DNA of 50,533 nt from Bacteroidales bacterium (GCA_031275285.1 JAISOY010000065.1:1-50533), one strand, 5' to 3'; positions 26,201 to 35,219 are shown, counted from the stretch's first letter. Numbers and translations are program-made. The notes: generated from the letters alone by a model not told the origin.

Positions 26201-29175
26201 CAAATGTAGAACATTCGGGAACGAATGCTGCCGTGACCACCACATATAGCCGTTTCAATAAATTCGGTTTTCCGGAAACCATAACGACCAATGCGAATAA
26301 TTGCCCTACAGTGACGGTTACATCCCAATATGACGCGTATGGGCGTCAAACCGGAATAACCGACGCATCGGGAACTACGGGTACACAATATGATATTTTC
26401 GGAAGGGTGAAAATGGTCACCAGAATCGACAACCTCACATCAGGTTACGAATATGACGGATTCGGACAAATAATAAAAGAAACGCTTCCTTCCGGTAATA
26501 CGGTCAGTTTTGCCAGAGCATGGGATATCAGTAGCTCCCAGGTCTACCGCATTGACCGTACGGAGCAAGGAGCGCCTTCCCGGTCAGTATGGTACAATGC
26601 AACCGGACAGGAAATAAAATCACGGACAAAAGGTTTTTCGGGCGACATATATACCAAAAAGGAATATAACGGTAAAGGGCAACTTTATCGCAGTTACCTG
26701 CCCGGGTATGGCAATCCGGATAGCAAATACACAGAATATATTTATGATGTATACGGACGCCTTGGATCGGAAATATCCATAGCCGGAACGACCGGTTATG
26801 TTTATAGTGGTAATACAACAACCGTGAATTATCCCGATAATACATTCCGTACCACTACACTCAATAATGCAGGACTGATAGAGAGCATCACCGACGGAGG
26901 AGGAACCATCAGTTATATCTATAACAGTCTCGGCAAGCCGGCAACAGCAACGACAAACGGATCGACAACCACTTTCAGATATGATAACCGGGGAAATCGC
27001 ATCGCATTAAAAGATCCGAATACCAGAGATACGCTTCGTTATGTCTTTGATGCTTATGGAAAATTACGGAACCGTACCAATGCGCGAGGACAACAAACCT
27101 CATTCCTTTATGATGCTGCCGGAAGGGTGATATCGGAGAATATCCCGGAAATGAACCTGACTTATGAGTATGTATCTTCGGGAAATGGAAAGGGACAACT
27201 GGAGAAGATTAAAACCGGAAATACGGAGTTACGTAAAATTACGTACAATAATCTGAGCATGCCAAAAGAAATAATGGAAAAGATTGACGGCACGGATTAT
27301 ATTACCGAATATTCATACGACCGATACGGACGACCGCTGGAAAAGAAATCCCCTTCCGGATTCAGGTTATCACATCATTACACCGGCGACGGATATCTAA
27401 GTGCTTTGTATGATGCCGCAAATAATACTATGTTATGGCAGGCCGGAACGGTAAATGCTTTGGGAAATGTAACATCAAGCACCTTGGGTAATGGATTGAT
27501 ACGAAATACGGAATATGACAGCAATATGATGCTACAAAACATCTCCTTAAATAACGGGGCATCCAAAGTTGACGAAATAGCATACAACTTCACCGTTTCT
27601 TCAGGCAATCTACAGCAACGCAATGACAAAACACTCCTCCGCAAGGAAGACTTCGGGTATGACGGCCTGAAACGCTTAAACTCGATAAGCCTGAACAACG
27701 CAGCCGCACAGAGTGTCGTCTATAAACCCGACGGCAGTATCGAGAGCAAGTATGATGTAGGCACTTACCTGTATGGAAGTAATAATCATGCTGTGTCAGG
27801 TATCAATAATCTGGCTACAGGTTATTCTCCACGGATGTTTGAACTGGAGCACACCTCATTCAACCGCACATCATCAGTAGCAATGGACGGACAAAGGATA
27901 ACCTTCGCTTACGGGCCTGATAAACAGCGTAACATCAGCCGTTTTTATGAGAGTGCCGGCGTAACGACCCCACAAACCACCCGGTATTATAACGGTAATT
28001 ACGAAAAAGAAGTTACGGGAAACAGCATTAAGGAATACGATTATATTTACAGTCCCGAAGGCCTGGTAGCAATAACTGTTACCTCCGGTGGAGCACGTTC
28101 TTTATATTATGCCCACACCGATCATCTGGGAAGCCTGAGGGTATTGTCCGACGGTTCGAAAAACATCTCATCCCGTTATCATTACGATGCATGGGGTAAA
28201 CGTACACGTACAGCTGGAAGTGATATCACCATGCGGGGCTTTACCGGACATGAACATTTAGACGGGTTCGGACTGGTCAATATGAATGCCCGCATGTACG
28301 ATCCTGTTTTAGGACGTTTCCTGAGTATTGACCCTTATGTACAGATGCCGGATAATACACAAAGTTTTAACCGCTATAGTTACTGTCTGAATAATCCATT
28401 GGCTTATACGGATCCGAGCGGAGAATTTTTTCTATGGACAATTATTACTGGGATCGTCGATTTCTTTGCGACAGGCTTATTTCAATGGGATTGGAAAAAT
28501 TATGACCCAACAGCATCATGGTCCAATACCAATAAAGCATGGCAAATAGATTTGGGTCAGTTTAGAAGTGATCCTAATAAAGATGGGTGGGGTAGATTCT
28601 GGGAAGTTATTTCCCGGTTTACATGGCAGGCACCACAAACGGCAATTGGTTACACGGGAGCAGGGGTCCAGAATTTATTCGACGGAGTAAAAAGTGTCAC
28701 CAATTATGGTGGAGCAACTGTAATTGAAACATATGGAAAATGGAAAGAAGGAGGTGGGGTCACTTTCGGAAGTTATATTTTCGGTGAACGTGGAATCCAG
28801 GCTGATCCAAAAAATAGTCTTTTTCAGCATGAGTATGGGCATTACTTACAAAGTCAGGCCACAGGATGGTATTACTTGACAAATCGGGGATTACAAAGCC
28901 TGTTTAGTCAAGAAAAAAAGCATAGTCACAATCGTGTTGAACAGGATGCAAATATAAGGGCTTTCAAATATTTCCATAAATACGAAAAAGAACTATTTGA
29001 CGTATATGATAAAAAAAGCGGAGCATATATAGGAAAATGGGATTATAATGATAATCCCATATTGGATTATAACTGGCTGATACATTATGATTCGGAACAT
29101 AATCAGGATGTTTTAAGAAAAAGAAAAATGAAATTGCAGTTCGAAGAATATTTTGGCTCTTTTTCTGTTCCGTAA
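23290..29175 (+). CDS. giant SpvB / FG-GAP / RHS-repeat protein with zincin-like C-terminal tip
   Basis: A 1961-residue secreted protein. I chose ATG 23290 because it begins a signal peptide (MKYLSIYLLLLLSLRAAGQQ) 4 bp after the preceding stop; the frame extends upstream only inside that gene. Domains in order: SpvB-like N-terminus (about 70-200; LSLAYNSQNSNGLLGYGWNL), seven or more FG-GAP/VCBS motifs (GDFNGDGKTD, ADMNGDGKMD and others, about 390-730), a TcdB/SpvB middle region, YD/RHS repeats (about 950-1640), and the RHS core (DHLGSLRVLS; RMYDPVLGRFLSIDP; NPLAYTDPSGEF ending near 1713). The last 250 residues are a distinct tip with H1847-E-Y-G-H1851 and E1884 in VEQDAN, a probable gluzincin zinc site. 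The layout resembles insecticidal Tc/Rhs shells that encapsulate a toxin tip; peptidase activity is inferred. Confidence 0.88.
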   Translation: MKYLSIYLLLLLSLRAAGQQSITRSINESGSTKEHIARDYVKFSNGYRYKATGSYRMRAAIDEHIVISADYQSTPPSEARGLNTSYAVGSTQGVAGVTPTGAATYQIPIAIPPGTGGVQPNLSLAYNSQNSNGLLGYGWNLAGVSVISRSGKTYHHDAKTEAIQLNNTDNLMLDGQRLMLASGTNLTNGAQYRTEIESFSEIACKTIGASLYFEVKTRDGWLLEYGTTTDSYIEAAGSSVPLCWLLAKVTDPSGNYMTYSYTENNSTGEFRLKQIDYTGNTGLSPYNRIEFFYEMRTDQETSYIAGNVAKQTVLLRRIKATSTNINFREYKFNYFFDGFYSKLTEIEEYGQNNVRFNSTLVNWGEGDVTPGEEDYGWIHPAKSSGSNILFGDFNGDGKTDFIEYPVKNSYTTEDKLSLYLATSYYGIVEFYKKSSISLSEGFRRAFLADMNGDGKMDVVLVSAAPNGTYRYNYYFSDGERLTYNYKGFNTGNTSNNIEEIAGDFNGNGKYEILIKDSQRLYDENGNLIATGGITWGQRHYDELPYDRNIIDFNGNGKLDLLVLDNSGYRVYELNGSSFTLICSGTDLKYTSSFDYSPLVGDFNGDGNSDILVQRYSTNEYYILFSKGTAFEKKSLPNLNITGKWFAADFNRDGRTDIIHCSRNNGYGFPMRIGLFDGQGFQFETVRSDLITASDMNMETSWKYLYFSDFNGDGVPEICFTRYIDALILKSLDKKQNLLLQSITDGLNRRISFTYTPMTSSDVYSRTTESHSFPVISMQVPLYLVKSMSIMNNSGFNDHISYYYTDARIHRQGKGFLGFGQVEQINYQQNRKTITHYDHNTFYYMVYTTKQEVKNYSGTTDISTVDYTNNYLYVAPKRFFPYVSRQVTTDHLTGLTVTTEHQYKAATVDHGNPYKITETRGDMKTETTISWIAKGSIFKNRPENIQIKRSGLQGTYTETTTLQYDDKGRVLSNVEHSGTNAAVTTTYSRFNKFGFPETITTNANNCPTVTVTSQYDAYGRQTGITDASGTTGTQYDIFGRVKMVTRIDNLTSGYEYDGFGQIIKETLPSGNTVSFARAWDISSSQVYRIDRTEQGAPSRSVWYNATGQEIKSRTKGFSGDIYTKKEYNGKGQLYRSYLPGYGNPDSKYTEYIYDVYGRLGSEISIAGTTGYVYSGNTTTVNYPDNTFRTTTLNNAGLIESITDGGGTISYIYNSLGKPATATTNGSTTTFRYDNRGNRIALKDPNTRDTLRYVFDAYGKLRNRTNARGQQTSFLYDAAGRVISENIPEMNLTYEYVSSGNGKGQLEKIKTGNTELRKITYNNLSMPKEIMEKIDGTDYITEYSYDRYGRPLEKKSPSGFRLSHHYTGDGYLSALYDAANNTMLWQAGTVNALGNVTSSTLGNGLIRNTEYDSNMMLQNISLNNGASKVDEIAYNFTVSSGNLQQRNDKTLLRKEDFGYDGLKRLNSISLNNAAAQSVVYKPDGSIESKYDVGTYLYGSNNHAVSGINNLATGYSPRMFELEHTSFNRTSSVAMDGQRITFAYGPDKQRNISRFYESAGVTTPQTTRYYNGNYEKEVTGNSIKEYDYIYSPEGLVAITVTSGGARSLYYAHTDHLGSLRVLSDGSKNISSRYHYDAWGKRTRTAGSDITMRGFTGHEHLDGFGLVNMNARMYDPVLGRFLSIDPYVQMPDNTQSFNRYSYCLNNPLAYTDPSGEFFLWTIITGIVDFFATGLFQWDWKNYDPTASWSNTNKAWQIDLGQFRSDPNKDGWGRFWEVISRFTWQAPQTAIGYTGAGVQNLFDGVKSVTNYGGATVIETYGKWKEGGGVTFGSYIFGERGIQADPKNSLFQHEYGHYLQSQATGWYYLTNRGLQSLFSQEKKHSHNRVEQDANIRAFKYFHKYEKELFDVYDKKSGAYIGKWDYNDNPILDYNWLIHYDSEHNQDVLRKRKMKLQFEEYFGSFSVP

Positions 29176-29237
29176 ATAAAAAAGTTGAAGGTATAAGATA
29201 TTATTACATTCCTTGTCAAACTAAATTTATAATTTAG

Positions 29238-29290
29238 CTTAAAGTCTAATAACAACACAATTAAAAAATGCATTGTTATTAGGCTTTAAG
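29238..29290. terminator. hairpin downstream of the RHS gene
   Basis: Arms 29238-29255 (CTTAAAGTCTAATAACAA) and 29273-29290 pair over 18 bp with one wobble and a 17-nt loop. Position 60 bp after the RHS stop fits a transcription end or processing structure; a U-tract is not pronounced. Confidence 0.5.
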
Positions 29291-29481
29291 ATCCTCGAAA
29301 AGCAATCATTTTCCCGAGTTTGTATACATTTATTACACATGCTAGTAAAATCGCTTTTTCCGGACTGGAAATGCATTTGTTGCAGAAAAGATTATAAAAA
29401 TGGGATTTTATGTGCCGAGTCTGGTATCTGGAGTATATTATACAATATTGATACAAAAGAGACCAATCAGACGTTTTTTTG

Positions 29482-29550
29482 AAGAGGCTGAATTCTAAGT
29501 TATCTCCAAATTTATTTTAATAAAAGAAATAACTTAGAATTCAGCCTCTT
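29482..29550. repeat. perfect 22-bp inverted repeat
   Basis: Arms 29482-29503 (AAGAGGCTGAATTCTAAGTT then AT) and 29529-29550 are exact reverse complements with a 25-nt AT-rich spacer. It may be a bidirectional terminator for the convergent genes, but the stem is longer than usual and is not followed by T-tracts, so an element end or protein-binding site is also possible. Confidence 0.6.
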
Positions 29551-29599
29551 GCTGTTTTATACAAAGTAAATTCTACGAATAGAAATGACATTCATTTTT

Positions 29600-30502
29600 T
29601 TACTTTTCTCTGTTCTGTTTGTCAAAATCTTCCTGAAGTTTCGTGTACTTCTTTTCTAAATCAATGATATATAGGGTCAATTCTTCAATTTTCTGCAGTA
29701 ATATAACCTGCATTTCACCAACCTCCATCCCGTTCTTTGCCATGCTTTCCGCAGGTGCAACTTCCGGTAAATGTTTGTTTTCAATAATAAATTCTTCTAA
29801 CTCTTTAAGAGGTCTTAAATGGTAATCATCGGCAAATACAAAATCAGCTCCAAGGCTTTCAACGATAATTTCATTTGCTCTCAGTGTACCCATAACGTCC
29901 ACTTTTACCTCATTCCCAGCTGAATTTAAACTTAATGTTTCGATCAGATTCCCTTCTTTACGCATAAAAAATTTAAGCCCACCCGAACCACCATTTGCAG
30001 AATTGGAATAATAGGAGGCAATACGTCCGACTGTATGATTCTGGTCGGCAACATGGAAATCAATATTTATCCGCGTTAATTCCGCATTTTGATTATCATT
30101 CGCAGAAAGTATAAGATGTCCCTGGTTAGGAGTATTAAATATTTCAAGTCTGGCTTTAGGAGCTAATGAACCAATACCTATATTACCATTGGGCTTAAAA
30201 GTCATCCAGGGGTAACTTGCATTGATTCCATCAGTTTGATTATTACCACCGATATAGCCATAATCAAGTACCGGGCCATCAGCAACAGCGCCAAATGAAA
30301 ATAAGTTTCCGGTGCCATTGTATGATATATTAAATTCCCTTCCCCACCGTCCTGCACTATAATCAAAGTTTATATTAACTCCCCAGGGATAAACATTGGG
30401 ATTGCGCACAATTACACTCTGGTTATTAAAAGTATGAGTTGTCTGGGCAAAGGATGAGAGTGTTGTAATCGATAAAACAAAAACAATAAAGATAGTTTTC
30501 AT
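29600..30502 (-). CDS. tail-fibre-like secreted protein, diverged fourth copy
   Basis: A 300-residue protein on the opposite strand from the other three fibre-like genes. Signal peptide MKTIFIVFVLSITTLSSFAQ; one GNIGIGSLAPKARLEI element near residue 110; C-terminal module ANEIIVESLGADFVFADDYHL, ENKHLPEVAP, GMEVGEMQVILLQKIEELTLY and a final coiled coil. It shares architecture but clearly less sequence with copies 1-3, so it is an older paralogue or separately acquired. It converges with the RHS gene and has its own candidate promoter (30548-30555). Confidence 0.75.
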   Translation of the reverse strand: MKTIFIVFVLSITTLSSFAQTTHTFNNQSVIVRNPNVYPWGVNINFDYSAGRWGREFNISYNGTGNLFSFGAVADGPVLDYGYIGGNNQTDGINASYPWMTFKPNGNIGIGSLAPKARLEIFNTPNQGHLILSANDNQNAELTRINIDFHVADQNHTVGRIASYYSNSANGGSGGLKFFMRKEGNLIETLSLNSAGNEVKVDVMGTLRANEIIVESLGADFVFADDYHLRPLKELEEFIIENKHLPEVAPAESMAKNGMEVGEMQVILLQKIEELTLYIIDLEKKYTKLQEDFDKQNREK

Positions 30503-30888
30503 AGCTGGTTAATGTTTGGTTAATAATGTTATTTAAATATATTTCAACAAATTTACGCATTTTTTTGAACCGATTGAATAATATTCAGGGTTATTATTTT
30601 AAAACAATATAATGATGTGATATTTATTCCCCCGTTGAGTGGTATATTGCACGTTAAACGGTCATTTGTCTTCGCCGAATTCATAAATTCAGTGTGTAAT
30701 GCCACTTGGAATATAATCAAATCTGAATCTGGCAAAAGGAAGAGAAAACCTGTTTTAAAGGTGTACTCCTTTTACGGCAGCATGTAATGTCAGAGATAAA
30801 CTGAATTTATCATTCAGACAGAATCAGTTAAAGTCTTTCCGATTAAGTTAAACCGGTTTTATCAAAATACAGATAAACTTACCTGTAA
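30503..30888. other. 386-bp gap at the right end of the island
   Basis: Apart from the candidate promoter at 30548-30555 nothing convincing is seen. Short frames on both strands lack start codons or recognisable products. No integrase gene or attachment-site-like short repeat was identified next to the glnS stop. Confidence 0.5.
30548..30555 (-). promoter_or_regulatory. candidate -7 element (TAAATTTG) for the fourth fibre-like gene
   Basis: The minus strand reads TAAATTTG, an exact TAnnTTTG match 46 bp upstream of the start at 30502. No -33 box was found. Confidence 0.45.
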
Positions 30889-31120
30889 TTATTTCCCCTG
30901 TTTCGCCCAGGAATCTTTTAACGTCACTGTACGGTTAAAAACCAATTCCCCGGCAGTGCTATCCTTATCCACACAGAAATAACCCAGACGCTGGAACTGG
31001 AAACGATCTCCCGGTTGTGCGCCGGCCAGACCCGGTTCGAGTTTGCAGCCTTTTCTTATTTCCAGTGAATTTTCATTCAGGAATTCTTTGAAGTCAATAT
31101 CTTTATGTCCGGCAGGATCT
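30889..31120 (-). repeat. direct repeat, right copy (3' end of intact glnS)
   Basis: This 232-bp segment is the partner of 18848-19079, in the same orientation, gap-free, with about ten differences by eye. The two copies bracket 11.8 kb containing the fibre-like, T9SS-tail and RHS genes. Confidence 0.93.
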
Positions 31121-32592
31121 TCATCCCTGAACAACCGGTCATAAAGCCGCACTTCCGCGTCGATGGCATCTTTGGCAGAAACCCAGTGCAGGGTCCCTTT
31201 CACCTTCCGGTTGGCATCCGTGCCTGTCCCGCTACGCGTTTCAGGATCATAGGTACAATGGATGGCGGTTATATTTCCATCCGCATCCTTATCCAAACCG
31301 ACACATTTCACTATGTAGGCCCCTTTCAGCCGGACCTCATTGCCGGGCGTCATCCGGAAGAACTTTTTAGGTGCATCTTCCATAAAATCACCACGTTCAA
31401 TATATAATTCCCCTGAGAAGGGAACCATCCGCGTACCTGAAGAGAGATCCTCCGGATTATTTTCAATTTCCACCTCTTCGCTATATCCGACAGGATAGTT
31501 GTCAATGACCACTTTCACCGGATCCAGTACGGCCATCACCCGGGGAGCTATCCGGTTCAGATGTTCCCGGATACAATATTCCAGCAGGGCAATATCCACG
31601 ACAATTTCCCGGCGTGCTACACCTACTTTTTCTGCAAACATCCGGATGGATTCGGGTGTATATCCGGCCCTGCGTAATCCCGATAATGTCGGCATACGGG
31701 GATCATTCCATCCGGCCACAATACCTTTCTGTACAAGCTCCAGTAAACGTCTTTTACTCATCACCGTATAACTCAGGTTGCGGCGGGCGAACTCGATCTG
31801 CCGGGGACGGTATTCCGTATCGATCAACTGATCAAGAAACCAGTTATACAAAGGACGATGTACCTCGAATTCAAGTGTACAGATGGAATGGGTAATTCCT
31901 TCCAGGTAATCACTCTGTCCGTGGGTGAAGTCATACATCGGATAAATACACCATTGGGTTCCGGTCCGGTAGTGGGGTACAAACATGATGCGGTACATGA
32001 TCGGATCCCGCAACAGCATATTGGGAGAAGACATATCGATCTTAGCCCGTAACACCCTTGTTCCGGCTTCAAATTCCCCTACCCGCATCTTCCTGAAAAG
32101 ATCAAGGTTTTCTTCCGGGGACCTGTCGCGGTAAGGACTGTTGGTTCCTGGCTCCGTGGGTGTTCCCCGCTGAGCGCTGATCACTTCTGCCGGCTGGTCG
32201 TCTACATAGGCTTTCCCATCCAGGATCATTTTTTCTGCCCAGTCATACAATTGCCCGAAATAGTCCGAAGCATAAAGCACCTCTCCGTCCCACCGGAAAC
32301 CTAACCACTGAACATCTTCCAGTATCGATCCGATATATTCATCATCTTCTTTGGTAGGATTGGTATCGTCAAAACGAAGATTACATTTTCCGTTGTATTG
32401 CTTGGCCAGGCCAAAATTAAGACATATAGCCGTAGCATGACCGATATGTAAATATCCGTTCGGTTCGGGCGGAAAACGCGTATGCACCTTCCCTCCGTCC
32501 TTTCCGTAACGGATGTCTTCTTCGATGATCGCCTGGATAAAATTCAGGCTTTGCTTTGTTTCTTCAACCGGTAAATGGGTAGAATCACTCAT
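30889..32592 (-). CDS. glnS: glutaminyl-tRNA synthetase
   Basis: A 567-residue class I aminoacyl-tRNA synthetase that charges tRNA-Gln with glutamine. The HIGH signature is in [13 protein letters not shown] (about residue 45) and the KMSKS-type loop is VMSKRRLL (about 280). The anticodon-binding beta-barrels fill the C-terminal half, ending DSWAKQGK. GlnRS-specific segments such as [14 protein letters not shown] separate it from GluRS. It lies 28 bp after pheT, probably in one transcript. Its last 232 bp are duplicated at 18848-19079. The gene is full length, so the duplication has not inactivated it, but its 3' end may be of foreign origin if the segment between the copies was inserted. Confidence 0.97.
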   Translation of the reverse strand: MSDSTHLPVEETKQSLNFIQAIIEEDIRYGKDGGKVHTRFPPEPNGYLHIGHATAICLNFGLAKQYNGKCNLRFDDTNPTKEDDEYIGSILEDVQWLGFRWDGEVLYASDYFGQLYDWAEKMILDGKAYVDDQPAEVISAQRGTPTEPGTNSPYRDRSPEENLDLFRKMRVGEFEAGTRVLRAKIDMSSPNMLLRDPIMYRIMFVPHYRTGTQWCIYPMYDFTHGQSDYLEGITHSICTLEFEVHRPLYNWFLDQLIDTEYRPRQIEFARRNLSYTVMSKRRLLELVQKGIVAGWNDPRMPTLSGLRRAGYTPESIRMFAEKVGVARREIVVDIALLEYCIREHLNRIAPRVMAVLDPVKVVIDNYPVGYSEEVEIENNPEDLSSGTRMVPFSGELYIERGDFMEDAPKKFFRMTPGNEVRLKGAYIVKCVGLDKDADGNITAIHCTYDPETRSGTGTDANRKVKGTLHWVSAKDAIDAEVRLYDRLFRDEDPAGHKDIDFKEFLNENSLEIRKGCKLEPGLAGAQPGDRFQFQRLGYFCVDKDSTAGELVFNRTVTLKDSWAKQGK

Positions 32593-32620
32593 TATTTTCA
32601 GCGTATTTTAAATTTCAAAC

Positions 32621-35089
32621 TTATTGACGTACCTGGGCTCCTGTTTCTTTTTCAAGCGCCTGGACGATCCGTTGCATGGCTTTATCGATCTGTTTATCGG
32701 TAAGGGTCTGCTCCATATCCTGTAAGGTAAATGCCACCGCATACGATTTCTTTCCCTCTGCTATTTTTTCACCTTCATATACATCAAAGAGCGAGGTGTT
32801 TTTCAACAATTTGCGCTCGGCACGACGGGCCACATCCTGTATTTCTGCAAAACGAATCTTTTTATCTACCAGTAAAGACAGATCACGACGCACTTCCGGG
32901 AAACGGGGAAGATCCACATAGGTTATCTTCAGGCCGTTCAATAACCGTAATACGGTATCCCAACGAAAATCCGCATAATAAACCGGCGTTTTTATATCGA
33001 ATTGTTTCAATAACTTCTGATGTACAACTCCCATTTCCAGAACGACATCCGATTTCTCTGAATAAACAAGTCCCTCTGAAAATATCTCATTGGAATCGAT
33101 TTCATCCATCTTTAATGCAGAGAGGTGAATTCCCAAACGCTTAAAGATATTCTCAGCATATGCCTTCAAAGTGTAAAAAGTGGAAGCCTGCACCGGAGTA
33201 TTCCAGTTCCCGTCCATTTTATTTCCGGTAACAAACAAAGCCAGGTGATGCTGCTCGGTGTAGCCCGCCAATGGCTGGCCGGGATGTGCCGGTTCTTTAA
33301 AGTAACAATTACCGAATTCATATAATTTCAGGTCCGGATTTCTACGGTTGGAATTATAGATAATTGCTTCCAATCCGCCGTAAAGCAATGTCTGGCGCAT
33401 ACATCCCAGATCCTGGCTTAAAGGGTTGAGGATGGTCACAGATTGTGTTGCTTTAAACATTTCCGAATCCTGATAATAAGACATTTTCGTCAGGGAATTG
33501 GACATGATCTCATTAAATCCGCAGCTGCTCAGAAAATCACCGGTTATATTCACGATCCTCTCCCGTTCAGGTTTTTGAGAGTATGAAAGCGTAGAATGCA
33601 GTTCATCACTGAAATCCACATTATTGTATCCGTAAATACGCAGGATTTCTTCCACGACATCCGCTTCCCGCTGAACATCCACACGGTAGGGAGGTACCTT
33701 AATTTCCATGCCGTACGTTGTCCGGCTTTCTATCGGGATATCCAGGGCTTCCATGATATTTTTTATGATATCCGGCGCTATTTCGTGACCTATCAGCCTG
33801 TTGATCCGTTTGTATTTCAATTCAACAGGGAAAGGACCGATAGGATCGGGATAAACATCCACCACATCGGAACTGATTTTTCCTCCGGCTATCTCCCTGA
33901 TAAGAAGAGCTGCCCGTTTCAAAGCATACACGGTATTATTGGGATCGATTCCCCTTTCAAACCTGAACGATGCATCTGTGTTCAATCCATGCCGTTTGGC
34001 AGTCCGCCTGATAAACCTGGGATTGAAATATGCACTTTCCAGGAAAACATTCACTGTCCCGTCCGTAATACCGGAATCCAGTCCACCGAATACACCACCG
34101 ATACACATTCCTTTTTCTGCATCACAGATCATCAGGTCATCCGCAGCCAACTTCCGTTTTACTCCATCCAACGTAACAAAAGGCGTACCTTCCGGCAAAG
34201 TTTTTACCACTACTTTGTTTCCCTTGATCTTATCCGCATCGAAAGCATGTAGCGGCTGGCACATTTCATGAAGTACAAAATTAGTGATATCCACAACATT
34301 ATTGATGGGAGAAATACCGATAGAACGCAAGCGGACCTGCAACCATTCCGGTGATGGAGCCACCTGAACACCACTGATAGTCAACCCGCAATACCTGGGA
34401 CATGCTTCTGCATTTTCCACCACAATTTCGACAGGAAGATGCTTATTATCTATTGAAAAGTGATCAATTGAAGGTATCTGATATCTCTCTTTTTTTGAAA
34501 ATTCAGGAACATTTACTTCCAGATATGCAGCCAGATCACGGGCCACACCAATATGGGAAGCCGCATCAATCCTGTTGGGAGTAAGTCCGATCTCAAAAAT
34601 ATAGTCGGTTTCTATTTTAAAGTAATCCTTAGCCAATGTTCCGGGAACAGCTGCGGCGTCAAGCACCATAATACCGTCATGCGATTGTCCCAGTCCCATT
34701 TCATCTTCAGCGCAGATCATCCCTTCGGATTCAACCCCGCGTATTTTTGATTTCTTGATTTCAAAATTCCCTTCATCTGTATATATGGTCGTACCTATAG
34801 TTGCTACCACCACTTTTTGCCCGGCAGCGACATTAGGAGCCCCACACACGATCCCAAGCGGACAGCTGGTACCTACGTTTACTGTCGTTACACTCAATTT
34901 GTCGGCATTCGGATGTTTTTCGCAAGTCAAAACCTCTCCGATCACAAAACCCTCAAGACCGCCCTTAACAGGACACCATTCATCCAATGAATCAACTTCC
35001 AGACCGATAGAGGTCAAAATCTTAGATATTTCTTCAGGTTTCAGGTCGGTTTGGATATACTCCTTTAACCATCGATACGATACTTGCAT
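32621..35089 (-). CDS. pheT: phenylalanyl-tRNA synthetase beta subunit
   Basis: An 822-residue subunit of the (alpha-beta)2 PheRS. Domains in order: N-terminal EMAP-like tRNA-binding domain (about 40-150; GEVLTCEKHPNADKLSVTTV), B3/B4 editing domain (about 215-390; VDITNFVLHE, KRHGLNTDASFRFERGIDP), B5 (about 410-480; PPYRVDVQREADVVEE), the catalytic-like core, and C-terminal FDX-ACB domain (FPEVRRDLSLLVD). Length is usual for bacteria (about 800). pheS is not adjacent, as is common in this phylum. It is followed at 28 bp by glnS. A TATATTTG element lies 123-130 bp upstream. Confidence 0.97.
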   Translation of the reverse strand: MQVSYRWLKEYIQTDLKPEEISKILTSIGLEVDSLDEWCPVKGGLEGFVIGEVLTCEKHPNADKLSVTTVNVGTSCPLGIVCGAPNVAAGQKVVVATIGTTIYTDEGNFEIKKSKIRGVESEGMICAEDEMGLGQSHDGIMVLDAAAVPGTLAKDYFKIETDYIFEIGLTPNRIDAASHIGVARDLAAYLEVNVPEFSKKERYQIPSIDHFSIDNKHLPVEIVVENAEACPRYCGLTISGVQVAPSPEWLQVRLRSIGISPINNVVDITNFVLHEMCQPLHAFDADKIKGNKVVVKTLPEGTPFVTLDGVKRKLAADDLMICDAEKGMCIGGVFGGLDSGITDGTVNVFLESAYFNPRFIRRTAKRHGLNTDASFRFERGIDPNNTVYALKRAALLIREIAGGKISSDVVDVYPDPIGPFPVELKYKRINRLIGHEIAPDIIKNIMEALDIPIESRTTYGMEIKVPPYRVDVQREADVVEEILRIYGYNNVDFSDELHSTLSYSQKPERERIVNITGDFLSSCGFNEIMSNSLTKMSYYQDSEMFKATQSVTILNPLSQDLGCMRQTLLYGGLEAIIYNSNRRNPDLKLYEFGNCYFKEPAHPGQPLAGYTEQHHLALFVTGNKMDGNWNTPVQASTFYTLKAYAENIFKRLGIHLSALKMDEIDSNEIFSEGLVYSEKSDVVLEMGVVHQKLLKQFDIKTPVYYADFRWDTVLRLLNGLKITYVDLPRFPEVRRDLSLLVDKKIRFAEIQDVARRAERKLLKNTSLFDVYEGEKIAEGKKSYAVAFTLQDMEQTLTDKQIDKAMQRIVQALEKETGAQVRQ

Positions 35090-35211
35090 ACAGCGTACTT
35101 TTTATGATAACAATCAATTTTTAGTAAATAAGGATCCTGAGGCGACCAAATAAACTTTAATTATCCTATAATTAATGATTTAATTCTCAGAACTACCTCG
35201 CAAAAAAAGAA

Positions 35212-35219
35212 CAAATATA
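35212..35219 (-). promoter_or_regulatory. candidate -7 element (TATATTTG) for pheT-glnS
   Basis: The minus strand reads TATATTTG, matching TAnnTTTG, giving a leader of about 115 nt before the pheT start. Confidence 0.4.

Larger units (their letters stand above)
29176..29599. other. 424-bp gap after the RHS gene with two long inverted repeats
   Basis: No immunity-type gene is evident on either strand. A hairpin at 29238-29290 has 18-bp arms with one G-T wobble pair. A longer perfect inverted repeat, 22-bp arms at 29482-29503 and 29529-29550, lies between the convergent RHS and fibre-like genes. A 69-codon frame beginning with TTG inside the first hairpin shows no recognisable features and was not called. 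Confidence 0.6.

Noticed and set aside
29273..29482. Immunity gene for the RHS tip
   Set aside because: Starts with TTG inside a hairpin arm, has no domain, membrane or charge pattern typical of immunity proteins, and looks like chance.
19697..30502. Prophage, suggested by tail-fibre-like proteins
   Set aside because: No capsid, terminase, portal, integrase or lysis gene accompanies them, and all fibre-like proteins carry signal peptides.
30556..30800. Plus-strand open frame of about 78 codons before the glnS stop
   Set aside because: No start codon, no recognised motif, AT-rich composition; likely chance.
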